Shown: positions 1-7,124 of the stretch, piece by piece
Position numbering within the stretch: position 1 is the first letter of the stretch
Layout of the letters: each line of letters begins with the position of its first letter
Assembly (NCBI GenBank): GCA_016795385.1
Contig: JAEUHI010000064.1
Location: 1 to 64,000 of the forward strand
Source of the DNA: Verrucomicrobiales bacterium
GTDB taxonomy: Bacteria; Verrucomicrobiota; Verrucomicrobiia; Verrucomicrobiales; DEV007
Length of the DNA: 64,000 nucleotides
Direction: 5' to 3'
Program-made: the position numbers and the translations under genes
Notes under the pieces: generated by a model
Databases searched by the model: none
The model's input: only the letters and a program-made list of their open reading frames with translations
Told to the model about the DNA's origin: nothing

Positions 1-550
1 GCGACATGACATGATAAAAAGCACGTCCCTCACCCAGCAATCTCGCCATTCTCATTTCAAAAACTGATCCCGATGAAATTCACAGAGCAAAGCCACCGAT
101 CGCACGGGAATTCCCGCACGCAAGCAGAAACTGATAGTAGATCCGTCCCTTTATATGCCGCACGCAAGCAGAAACTGATAGTAGACCCGTCCCTTTGTTT
201 TGCATTTTTGACCGGCAAAAAAACTCCGTGTTAAAATTCGCGTAGACGTACCGGAGCCGGGCCGGAAATGATAAACGACCGGTCGCTTTCTGTTTAAACC
301 TCGCTCGCTTGTGATTCCAGAATGCAGACCCAAGTGGAAACGCGTCCATCCGTTTACGCCCTTAAATTGCATCTGATGCCACTTTCGGGAGGATGACCGT
401 GCGGCAGTGAAAATGCGCAGACCGCAGGCTCCATTGAACAAGAGATTGCAATGAGGAGACATCCGAGAGGTTGCAAATGGTATGAATGTTAGGATTTAAA
501 TCTGAGGATTTTTCTTGCATGGGGAGGGCCATGTTTGACTTCCTCACACC
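1..550. other. Left-edge region without a convincing gene
   Basis: No open frame here has a plausible start, ribosome site and protein-like composition together. The short leftward frames covering 80-547 all read through the direct repeat and encode no recognisable domain. The region is less GC-rich than the rest of the window and carries a 39-bp direct repeat (separate entry). It may be the eroded edge of a mobile or repetitive element lying left of the window, but nothing shown here proves that. Confidence 0.5.
114..196. repeat. Two-copy 39-bp direct repeat
   Basis: Positions 114-152 and 158-196 are the same 39 bases apart from one T/C difference, with only 5 bases between the copies. The repeat contains GCAGAAACTGATAGTAG. 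The period of 44 bp is not a multiple of three and the repeat lies outside any credible gene. The cause could be local tandem duplication or the end of a mobile element; neither is shown. Confidence 0.85.
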
Positions 551-1633
551 ATGTATCCGCTTGCCCGCTCTTTCGCTGTCGTCACCGCGCTTGCCCTCAT
601 CACCCCCTTCGCGCGCGCGGTTCCGGTTTACCTGCTGACTCAGAACAACTCCCTAGTGACGATGGATTCAGCGAACCCGGGAGGTGCTTCGGCGGCAGTC
701 GCGGTAACCGGGCTCGGCAGCTTCGATCTCGTCGGGATCGATGTCCGCACGACGACGCAGACAAACTCTCCCGCCAATCCCGGGGTGGGATCGCTCTGGG
801 CTCTCGGGGTGGATGGAGCCAACACAAGGCTCTTCGTGATCAATCCGACGACAGCGGTGGCAACCCCGGTGGGCCCGGTGCTCACCGGAATCGACGGTTC
901 GGGCAGCGGGGACAATGGCTGGTTCTTCGGGCACAATCCCGGCACGGATCGGTTTCGGTTGATGAACTTCGTCAACAACTATGAACTCAATCCGAACACG
1001 CTCACTTTCGTCCAGCAAAGCGACCTGATCAATTTTCCGAATCCCAACGGATCGGCGTTTGAAACGGCGTCATTCGGACAAAATCCCCGGCTCTTTCTGA
1101 TCGAACAGGCTCCCAACGACAGTCTCCACAGTGCCACGAACATATCGAGCGGCAATTACTCGGTGGTGGGCGATACGGGCCTCAGCTTTTCGATTGGATC
1201 AGGACTCGATATCGCAGGTGGCACCACGCTCTTTGCGGCCACCGTCGGCGTTGCCAATCTTTATTCCCTCAATCGCAGCACCGGGGCGGCCACACTCATT
1301 GGTGCGATCAACGGCAATCCCTCGATTCGTGCCATCACCATCGCCCCGGCTTCGTTCCCGCCGAAGCTTGCGGTGACGATCCGCGCCAAAGGGTCCAAAG
1401 TGATCAACACCTCCGCGGCTTTGGTCACGATCAAGGGCAAGGCAAAATCCGCCGCCGGCATCAAGCGCGTCGATTTCCGGGTGGGTAAGTCGAAAGCCAA
1501 AAAAGCGAAAGGCAAGACGCGCTGGACGGCCAAAGTGCCGGTCAGCCCTGGCGTGAACAAAGTGACTATCAGAGCCACGGGAGGCAATGACGTCATTTCG
1601 AAGCCTGCGCGCGTTACGATTATCCGAAGTTAG
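551..1633 (+). CDS. Secreted DUF4394 protein with Ig-like C-terminal module
   Basis: 360 residues. Residues 1-23 are a classical signal peptide (MYPLARSFAVVTALALITPFARA), so the protein is exported. Residues 24-270 match DUF4394, a beta-rich repeat domain with phrases such as 'LVTMDSANPG', 'LVGIDVR' and 'LWALGVDG'; its role is unknown. After a PPKLAV linker, residues 271-360 form a lysine-rich Ig-like module (VTIKGKAKS, KRVDFRVG, W-x-A-K-V-P, GVNKVTIRA) that ends in TIIRS at the stop. The same module closes four proteins at 35.2-40.6 kb. The gene stands alone and is followed by a hairpin. The start is the ATG directly before the signal peptide; no clear Shine-Dalgarno is seen. Function unknown; probably a surface or periplasmic structural protein. 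Confidence 0.85.
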   Translation: MYPLARSFAVVTALALITPFARAVPVYLLTQNNSLVTMDSANPGGASAAVAVTGLGSFDLVGIDVRTTTQTNSPANPGVGSLWALGVDGANTRLFVINPTTAVATPVGPVLTGIDGSGSGDNGWFFGHNPGTDRFRLMNFVNNYELNPNTLTFVQQSDLINFPNPNGSAFETASFGQNPRLFLIEQAPNDSLHSATNISSGNYSVVGDTGLSFSIGSGLDIAGGTTLFAATVGVANLYSLNRSTGAATLIGAINGNPSIRAITIAPASFPPKLAVTIRAKGSKVINTSAALVTIKGKAKSAAGIKRVDFRVGKSKAKKAKGKTRWTAKVPVSPGVNKVTIRATGGNDVISKPARVTIIRS

Positions 1634-1694
1634 TCTGATCGCCTGCTCCGGGTCCGCGGCCCGGTCCGTCGGCGCATTGCCGAGCCAACCCAGA

Positions 1695-1714
1695 CCGCCC
1701 TGTGAACAGGGCGG
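1695..1714 (+). terminator. 8-bp stem hairpin after the DUF4394 gene
   Basis: CCGCCCTG pairs perfectly with CAGGGCGG across a TGAA tetraloop, 61 bases after the stop of the DUF4394 gene. The T-rich stretch that follows (TATTCCTTTTGTATTT) begins about ten bases after the stem, so this is only a weak match to a Rho-independent terminator. A dispersed REP-like hairpin is the alternative. Confidence 0.4.
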
Positions 1715-1817
1715 ACTTCGCTATTCCTTTTGTATTTGGTCCGATCAGGGACCCGGAAATGTCTCATCAAGGGAAGTGGAGGCGGCACCGCTGCTCCCCT
1801 TTTCAGGAAGGTGCCTG

Positions 1818-2399
1818 ATGAAACGCATCAAACCCAAAACGGAAACACGCATGAACTCGACCAAAACCATCGTTCTAGGACTCGCGGGCGCGGGCCTGAT
1901 TCTCTCCCAACCCGTGAAGGGACAGGGGGCTCTCAATCTCACCGCCTTCAAAGGAAACTACAAAGGCACGGTCTTACAGACCGGCCCCTCCATGGGGAAT
2001 ACCGCCAGCGGCAGGGCCACGGTGGGTTTCAAGGTCCCTCGCAGCGGCACCTCGGCCAAAGTCAGCTACGTGGCGGCGATGCCGGACGGCATGGGAGGAA
2101 CGAACCTCCTGCCAACCGCCATGACGCTGAAATCCAAAAACCGTCTCGACGTGACCGATCTGCTCGTCGGCATCGCCGGAACCAACAACGCCAAACCGGG
2201 CAGCGGCGACTGGCTGCAGCGAAAGCGAACGCTGAAGATCGATGCGACAAATGGTGAAGGGATCACGCTGACCGGCAAAGCGGTGGCGCGGGATCTTCGC
2301 AACAAGCGCAAGATGTCCCTGATTCTGGTGTCGAACGACGGTGTTGATACGACCACTTTCGCGACGACCCTCAAGGCGAGATTGCCCCGTCGCAACTGA
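1818..2399 (+). CDS. Small secreted protein, unknown family
   Basis: 193 residues from the ATG at 1818, which has AGGAAGG seven to thirteen bases upstream. A second ATG at 1851 gives a cleaner signal peptide start (MNSTKTIVLGLAGAGLILS), so the exact start is open; both keep the export signal. The mature part begins near 'GALNLTAFKGNYKGT' and is rich in beta-strand-like repeats, Gly, Thr and Lys, with no cysteines or catalytic motif that I recognise. The GNYKGT entry resembles GVYRGT near the start of the secreted protein at 62.2 kb. Function unknown. Confidence 0.7.
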   Translation: MKRIKPKTETRMNSTKTIVLGLAGAGLILSQPVKGQGALNLTAFKGNYKGTVLQTGPSMGNTASGRATVGFKVPRSGTSAKVSYVAAMPDGMGGTNLLPTAMTLKSKNRLDVTDLLVGIAGTNNAKPGSGDWLQRKRTLKIDATNGEGITLTGKAVARDLRNKRKMSLILVSNDGVDTTTFATTLKARLPRRN

Positions 2400-2415
2400 G
2401 GGCATGCCGATCGGA

Positions 2416-3462
2416 TCATCCCACCGCCGCGATCACCTTCCGCGCCAGTTCGGCGAAAGCCGCGGAGATGGAATTGTCGGCGGGATCAAGGGTGGCGATG
2501 GGTTCGCCGCGATCGGCGCGGTCGCGGGTGGCGATGTCGAGCGGGATCTGTCCGAGCAGGGGCACTCCGAGACGTTCCGCCTCGGCCGCACCGCCCCCTT
2601 CACCGAAGATCGGATATTTCGTGCCGTGTTCGCACTCGAACCACGCCATATTTTCGACAATGCCGGTGATGGGTACGTGCACTTTCTGAAACATCGCGGC
2701 GGCTTTGCGCGCGTCGATCAGGGCGACTTCCTGCGGCGTCGTGACGATGACGCTGCCATTGATCGCCACGGTTTGCACAATGGTGAGCTGGATATCGCCG
2801 GTGCCGGGAGGCAGATCGAGGACGAGATAATCGAGCTCACCCCAGAGACACTGCCGCAGGAATTGTTGCGTGTAACGCGTCGCGAGCGGCCCCCGCACGA
2901 TCACGGGCGAGTCTTCGGAAAGAAGAAAGCCCATCGAAATGGCTTTCAGCCCCTGAGCCTCGATCGGAATGATCTCGTTCTGGTCCGTGGCCATGGGTTG
3001 CTGGTCGGTCGCGCCGAGCATCAGGGCGATGCTGGGGCCATAGAGGTCGCAATCGCAGAGCCCCACCCTGGCGCCGGTCCGGCTGAGGGCGATCGCGAGA
3101 TTGGTGGAGACGGTCGATTTGCCGACCCCACCTTTTCCACTGGCCACGGCGATGATTTTTTTCACTCCGGGGATGGAGGTCTGAGCGGCCGCGGGATTGC
3201 CGGCGACGGGTTCGGGCGGGTCCTTGAGGTCGAAATCGATCACGACCTTGCCGATCCCTTCGAGAGAGGCGAGCGCGTCCTCGATCCCTTGATGGATGGC
3301 GCGCGGAACGGCGGGATCGCGCGTTGCGAGGCTGACGAGCACGGTCACGTCGTTTCCGGAGACGACGATGCGTTTGACGAGTCCAAAGGAAAGAATGTCG
3401 CGGCTGAAACCGGGATAGTTGACTTTCTTCAGCTTTTCCCGAACGGATTCTTCGTTGATCAT
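2416..3462 (-). CDS. mrp: Mrp/ApbC-family P-loop ATPase (Fe-S carrier)
   Basis: 348 residues. An N-terminal DUF59/MIP18-like domain (about 1-80) precedes a Mrp/NBP35 ATPase domain. The deviant Walker A GKGGVGKST is at residues 109-117, followed by DCDLYGPS and the 'VLDLPPGTGD' motif. The family binds and transfers iron-sulfur clusters to apoproteins in the cytoplasm. The C-terminal CxxC that bridges the cluster in many members is incomplete: the matching stretch is FECEHGTKYP, with one cysteine only. The start chosen (MINEES) is where family similarity begins; an upstream in-frame extension reads as arginine-rich non-protein sequence. The gene is divergent from the methyltransferase at 3528. 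Confidence 0.92.
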   Translation of the reverse strand: MINEESVREKLKKVNYPGFSRDILSFGLVKRIVVSGNDVTVLVSLATRDPAVPRAIHQGIEDALASLEGIGKVVIDFDLKDPPEPVAGNPAAAQTSIPGVKKIIAVASGKGGVGKSTVSTNLAIALSRTGARVGLCDCDLYGPSIALMLGATDQQPMATDQNEIIPIEAQGLKAISMGFLLSEDSPVIVRGPLATRYTQQFLRQCLWGELDYLVLDLPPGTGDIQLTIVQTVAINGSVIVTTPQEVALIDARKAAAMFQKVHVPITGIVENMAWFECEHGTKYPIFGEGGGAAEAERLGVPLLGQIPLDIATRDRADRGEPIATLDPADNSISAAFAELARKVIAAVG

Positions 3463-3527
3463 GGGCAGTGGATGAGGGCTTTTCCGATAGGCCATTACGG
3501 CTCGAAGTCCAGCACGGAGACACGCGA

Positions 3528-4538
3528 ATGGCGGAAGCGACCAATTTGATGAGAAAAGCGGCGGCGACGCTGTTTCCCGACATGACGTCGCAGGAGTCGT
3601 TTCTCCGTGCCCTCCTCCTGCCCGTGCCACGTGGCAGCGCGGTGGTCTGGACCGTGCCTCCGCGACCCGGGGAACTGGAGACCCTGCCCCGCACGGATCT
3701 GCCCGATTGGCTGCCGCTCTCGATCGAAGTACTCGCTCCGGGGGTGAAGGTCGGACTGAGCGACGCCTATGGGAGTGGCGAGATTTATCCGCTCGATTTT
3801 TCATCGGTTCTCACCGGGTCGGCCATGCTCGCGGCCGGCGACTCGCTGCCGGACGATCTCCGCGTGCTCGATCTCTGCGCCGCGCCGGGAGGGAAATCGA
3901 TCCTCGCCTCGGCGTTGCTGCAACCCTCGTTGATCCTTTCCAATGAAGTGGAGGGTCGGCGCCTCGGCCCTCTGCGGCACAATCTCTCGCGCTGTCGCAT
4001 CCCTGCAGCATACACCCAGCGTCTCGATCCTTCGGACATCGCACGTCTCGCGCCCGGCGCTTTCGATCTCGTCCTGGTCGATGCGCCGTGTTCCGGGCAA
4101 TCACTTCTCGCGAAGGGCATCGACAATCCCGGATGTTTCCATCCCTCGACGGTGAAGGGCAACGCCCGCCGCCAGGCCCGCATTCTTGCCGCCGCAGCGG
4201 AGACGGTCGCCCCCGGCGGCTTTCTGCTTTACACGACTTGTACCTTCAGCCTCCGGGAAAACGAAGGCGCGATCGAAAAGCTGCTGGAGGTGGCGCCGGC
4301 ATTCTCACCCGTCGAGGTGCCCCATCTCGCCTCGCTACGCTCGGCCTTGGCCCCTTTCCCGGCGTATCGGGTCTACCCGCAGCTTTCCCACGGAGCCGGC
4401 GGATTCGCCGCGCTGTTACGTCGCGAAGGCCGATCGGAATCGGTGCCGCGGCCGCCATTACCCCCTCCCCTGCTCGACTACCCGGTGCATCATCCGGCAA
4501 AAGGGGTCTCAAGCGACGACGAGACCTCATGCACGTGA
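3528..4538 (+). CDS. RsmB/RsmF-type RNA m5C methyltransferase
   Basis: 336 residues. A NOL1/NOP2/Sun-family SAM-dependent enzyme that methylates cytosine C5 in rRNA or tRNA. Motif I is LDLCAAPGGKS, the motif IV cysteine is in DAPCSGQS, and the motif VI catalytic cysteine is in YTTCTFSLRENEG. The N-terminal 110 residues are short and variable, so the exact target base cannot be inferred. The ATG at 3528 has GGAGA seven bases upstream, which decides it over the in-frame start at 3468. Its last 49 bases overlap the convergent ABC ATPase gene. No RsmB-type NusB-like N-terminal domain is present. Confidence 0.9.
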   Translation: MAEATNLMRKAAATLFPDMTSQESFLRALLLPVPRGSAVVWTVPPRPGELETLPRTDLPDWLPLSIEVLAPGVKVGLSDAYGSGEIYPLDFSSVLTGSAMLAAGDSLPDDLRVLDLCAAPGGKSILASALLQPSLILSNEVEGRRLGPLRHNLSRCRIPAAYTQRLDPSDIARLAPGAFDLVLVDAPCSGQSLLAKGIDNPGCFHPSTVKGNARRQARILAAAAETVAPGGFLLYTTCTFSLRENEGAIEKLLEVAPAFSPVEVPHLASLRSALAPFPAYRVYPQLSHGAGGFAALLRREGRSESVPRPPLPPPLLDYPVHHPAKGVSSDDETSCT

Positions 4539-5380
4539 GCCTCGGCCTCACGGGCCGCTTCGCGACTGATCACGGGGAGATCGCGAGGCAGATCGGCGAG
4601 ACGCGCCTCGCAGGCCCGCAGCTCTCGGGTATAGGCAAAGCGGGGCGAGGTCAGGAGATCGAGCGGCGAGCCTTGCTCGAGGATGCCGCCCTCGAAAAAG
4701 ATCACAAGGCGGTCGGCGAGGCGTTCCATGCCGCGCAGGGATCCGGTCGAAACGAGCGCGGCGATGCCGAACTCGTCGCGCAGGCGCACGAGCAACTCGT
4801 GGAAAGACGCCTCGCCCGGCGGATCGAGATCAGCACCGGCATCTTCCACGATGAGAAGACGCGAGCCGAGGATCAGGGCACGCACCACCGCGAGCCTCTT
4901 CAACACGAGAGGCGGCATTTCCCCGAGACGACGAGGCAGCAATTGTTCGGGCTCGTGTAATCCCGCACTGAAAAAACAATCGCCCCATTGTCTGCCGTTC
5001 TTTCCCGCGAGCCGCCGGCAATCGCGCAGCCAGCGCCGCACCGTGCGATCCGGATCAGGCGGCGCGGACGCGAGCGGAGCAATCACCGTAACGGGGCCCC
5101 GACGCATCTCGAGGAGACGCCGCTGCCCTTTCCGGGCCAGAGGAATGCCGTCGTAGGCGATCGATCCGGAGAGCACTTTCATCCTCGGATCGGCGATACC
5201 CGCGGCGACCCGGGCGAGCAGGGATTTTCCGCTGCCCGACTCGCCCGCCAGCACGACGATCTCGCGTGGGGCCACGCTCAGGGTGACGCGCCGGAGTCCG
5301 ATGTGACGCTCGCCGAGAGCAGCCGGAATCTCGATCGTGAGATCCTTCGCTTCGAAAAGTGGCGCTTCGTTGGTGCTCAT
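4490..5380 (-). CDS. Degenerate ABC ATPase of the oligopeptide importer operon
   Basis: 296 residues, in the position and with the fold of a DppD/OppD nucleotide-binding subunit. The Walker A is intact (GESGSGKS, 46-53). The other hallmarks are not: the Q-loop glutamine position reads P (VIAPLA), LSGGQ is absent (RRLGEMPPLVLKRL), Walker B 'LLIADEP' has become LLIVEDA (D and E exchanged), and the H-loop histidine is replaced by G (STGSL for the usual THDL). It probably binds ATP but should hydrolyse it poorly or not at all alone. It is the last gene of the leftward operon; only one ATPase is encoded, where such importers normally have two. A partner ATPase elsewhere is possible. Confidence 0.85.
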   Translation of the reverse strand: MSTNEAPLFEAKDLTIEIPAALGERHIGLRRVTLSVAPREIVVLAGESGSGKSLLARVAAGIADPRMKVLSGSIAYDGIPLARKGQRRLLEMRRGPVTVIAPLASAPPDPDRTVRRWLRDCRRLAGKNGRQWGDCFFSAGLHEPEQLLPRRLGEMPPLVLKRLAVVRALILGSRLLIVEDAGADLDPPGEASFHELLVRLRDEFGIAALVSTGSLRGMERLADRLVIFFEGGILEQGSPLDLLTSPRFAYTRELRACEARLADLPRDLPVISREAAREAEAHVHEVSSSLETPFAG

Positions 5381-5387
5381 GTCAGGA

Positions 5388-6269
5388 TCAGAGATACGGC
5401 GGCAGCGGCCCGGTGCGGAGCGCCGAAAAAACGCGCCAACCCAATAAGGAGAAAGCCGCGACCACCACCGTCGCGAGCATGCCCGGGTAGATCGCCATCC
5501 AGGGAGCTTCGATGAGGTAGACTTGTCCCCGCTCGATCATCAGCCCGAGGTTGAGACGGTCGCCATGGAAACCCAGAAAAGAGAGCGCCATTTCCACCAA
5601 CATCGCGACCGGTACGATTACGGCAAAAACTCCCGGTAGCCGGCGCAGCACGAATGGCAAGACTCTTCCCAACACGATTTCGCGGCGCGAGAGCCCCAGC
5701 ACCCGCGCCGCGACGATCTCGAAGCCCTCTTCTCCCTCCTCGAACCAGCGGCACAACACCGGGCACAGCCAAGGCACCACGAGGAGAGCCAGACCGGACA
5801 TGACCACCAGCACCCCGCCACCGCTGCCTCCCGCGAGAATCACCAACACCACCATCCCGGGCAGCGACACCGAGGCACGGGTGAAACGACCGAGCCAGGC
5901 GAACCGATCTTCTCTCGGATCAAAGACAAAAAGCATCGTCACCAGCAGCGCCAATCCAATGCCAACCGACACCGCGACCACCGCGACCGAGGCCGTCCTT
6001 GCGAGTGCGAGCCGGGTCAGATCAAAGAGATCCGCGCCATTGGCCGCCGTCCCGAACCAGTGCTCGCCATCCGGCGCTTTCCACTGGGGCGTTTCGCGGA
6101 TGCCGTAAAGTTCATCGGGCCTGACATCGCCCGCAGGATTTCCGGAAAAGAGCCAGCCAAAGAGCAGAAAATAGGGAATCACCAACAACAAGACCCGCCG
6201 CATCTGCCAGAGGCGGATGGCGAGGAGGCGCAGCGACTGCAGCCAGCGCGATTGTCGGCGGTTGATCAT
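5388..6269 (-). CDS. DppC-like ABC transporter permease
   Basis: 293 residues, inner-membrane permease of an oligopeptide/dipeptide-type importer. The N-terminal cytoplasmic stretch and TM1 (VLLLVIPYFLLFGWLF) precede the 'EHWFGTAANGADLFDL' signature typical of DppC/OppC, then a five-helix BPD_transp_1 domain with an EAA loop around 'ARVLGLSRREIVLGRVLP'. The start overlaps the stop of the upstream permease by four bases (ATGA), indicating translational coupling. The MAHTR start eight codons upstream is possible but less likely given the ATGA junction. Pairs with the permease at 6266-7120. Confidence 0.9.
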   Translation of the reverse strand: MINRRQSRWLQSLRLLAIRLWQMRRVLLLVIPYFLLFGWLFSGNPAGDVRPDELYGIRETPQWKAPDGEHWFGTAANGADLFDLTRLALARTASVAVVAVSVGIGLALLVTMLFVFDPREDRFAWLGRFTRASVSLPGMVVLVILAGGSGGGVLVVMSGLALLVVPWLCPVLCRWFEEGEEGFEIVAARVLGLSRREIVLGRVLPFVLRRLPGVFAVIVPVAMLVEMALSFLGFHGDRLNLGLMIERGQVYLIEAPWMAIYPGMLATVVVAAFSLLGWRVFSALRTGPLPPYL

Positions 6270-7120
6270 GATCGTGACGCGGGTGTGAGCCATTCGCGCA
6301 GCAAGGTCGCGACGAGAGCAAGGGCGACCAGGAGCAGAGATGCAAAATACATCCCGGGATAGCTGCCCAACCGCACCGACTCGACGAGGAGGCTGCCCAA
6401 TCCCGGATAACGGAAGGCCGATTCCACCACGACCAGTCCCCCGAGCGTCATCGCCACGGTGCGGTCGCTGATCGCCACCAACGCCGGCCATGCCCGTGGG
6501 ATGGCACGGCCGTAGTAGATTTCCTCGTCGTTCGCTCCGGCCACGAAAAGCCCCTTCACCCATGGTCGGGCCGTCTCGCGCTCAACCACGGTCGCGACCG
6601 CGCGGATCTGCCACGCGGCCCCGGCCGCCAGCGCCGGCAGGGCCACCACCGCCGCATGCCACCAGGCGAGGAGATCGGGCCCACGCTCGACGACGAGATC
6701 ATTCGCGAAACCGGGTCTCTGCCAGTGGAAATAAGAATAGATCGCGACGAGCACCACAAACCAGAAGCCCGGCACGCAGGCGAAAGCCGCAAAGGGAGCG
6801 GCGAGGAGCCGGGCCGCATGGTAGCGGCGGAGGCGGGCGCCCAGCAGACCCCAGCTGTAGCCGATCAGGATCACCCCGGGGATCACCAACACCAGGACCC
6901 GAGCGGTGCCGACGGCCCGACTCCCTAACAAATCAACCCATGGAAGAGGACGCGGTGCCAGATCCGGAGGCAACTCGTCAAAAACGCCCGGAGTCCAGAC
7001 ATGATCCTCCGCATCTCCGAGCACCGTGTAGGAAAACTCCATGAGCACGAGCAGTCCGATCCCGACCGCCATGAAGCGGATCAGCGCGACGAGGAGACGC
7101 TGGAGGAGATGACGGATCAT
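6266..7120 (-). CDS. DppB-like ABC transporter permease
   Basis: 284 residues, first permease of the importer. TM1 (VALIRFMAVGIGLLVLMEF) is followed by a periplasmic loop and a BPD_transp_1 domain. The EAA-type coupling loop reads 'FVAGANDEEIYYGRAIPRAW' and the C-terminal part has the usual 'VVVESAFRYPGLGSLLVES'. The gene begins five bases after the stop of the substrate-binding protein gene and ends in an ATGA overlap with the next permease, so all four genes are likely one transcript. Substrate not known; the family takes up peptides, nickel or sugars. Confidence 0.9.
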   Translation of the reverse strand: MIRHLLQRLLVALIRFMAVGIGLLVLMEFSYTVLGDAEDHVWTPGVFDELPPDLAPRPLPWVDLLGSRAVGTARVLVLVIPGVILIGYSWGLLGARLRRYHAARLLAAPFAAFACVPGFWFVVLVAIYSYFHWQRPGFANDLVVERGPDLLAWWHAAVVALPALAAGAAWQIRAVATVVERETARPWVKGLFVAGANDEEIYYGRAIPRAWPALVAISDRTVAMTLGGLVVVESAFRYPGLGSLLVESVRLGSYPGMYFASLLLVALALVATLLREWLTPASRS

Positions 7121-7124
7121 GGGT

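Noticed and set aside
1..550. Transposase remnant at the left edge
   Set aside because: Short leftward frames exist, but no transposase motif could be recognised, so only the repeat is reported.
1770..1800. Possible riboswitch before the small secreted gene
   Set aside because: GC-rich pairing is present, but no known aptamer core could be matched by eye.
2341..3549. Long rightward frame opposite mrp
   Set aside because: It is the complement of the mrp gene, rich in Gly/Asp/His with no domain; mrp has clear motifs.
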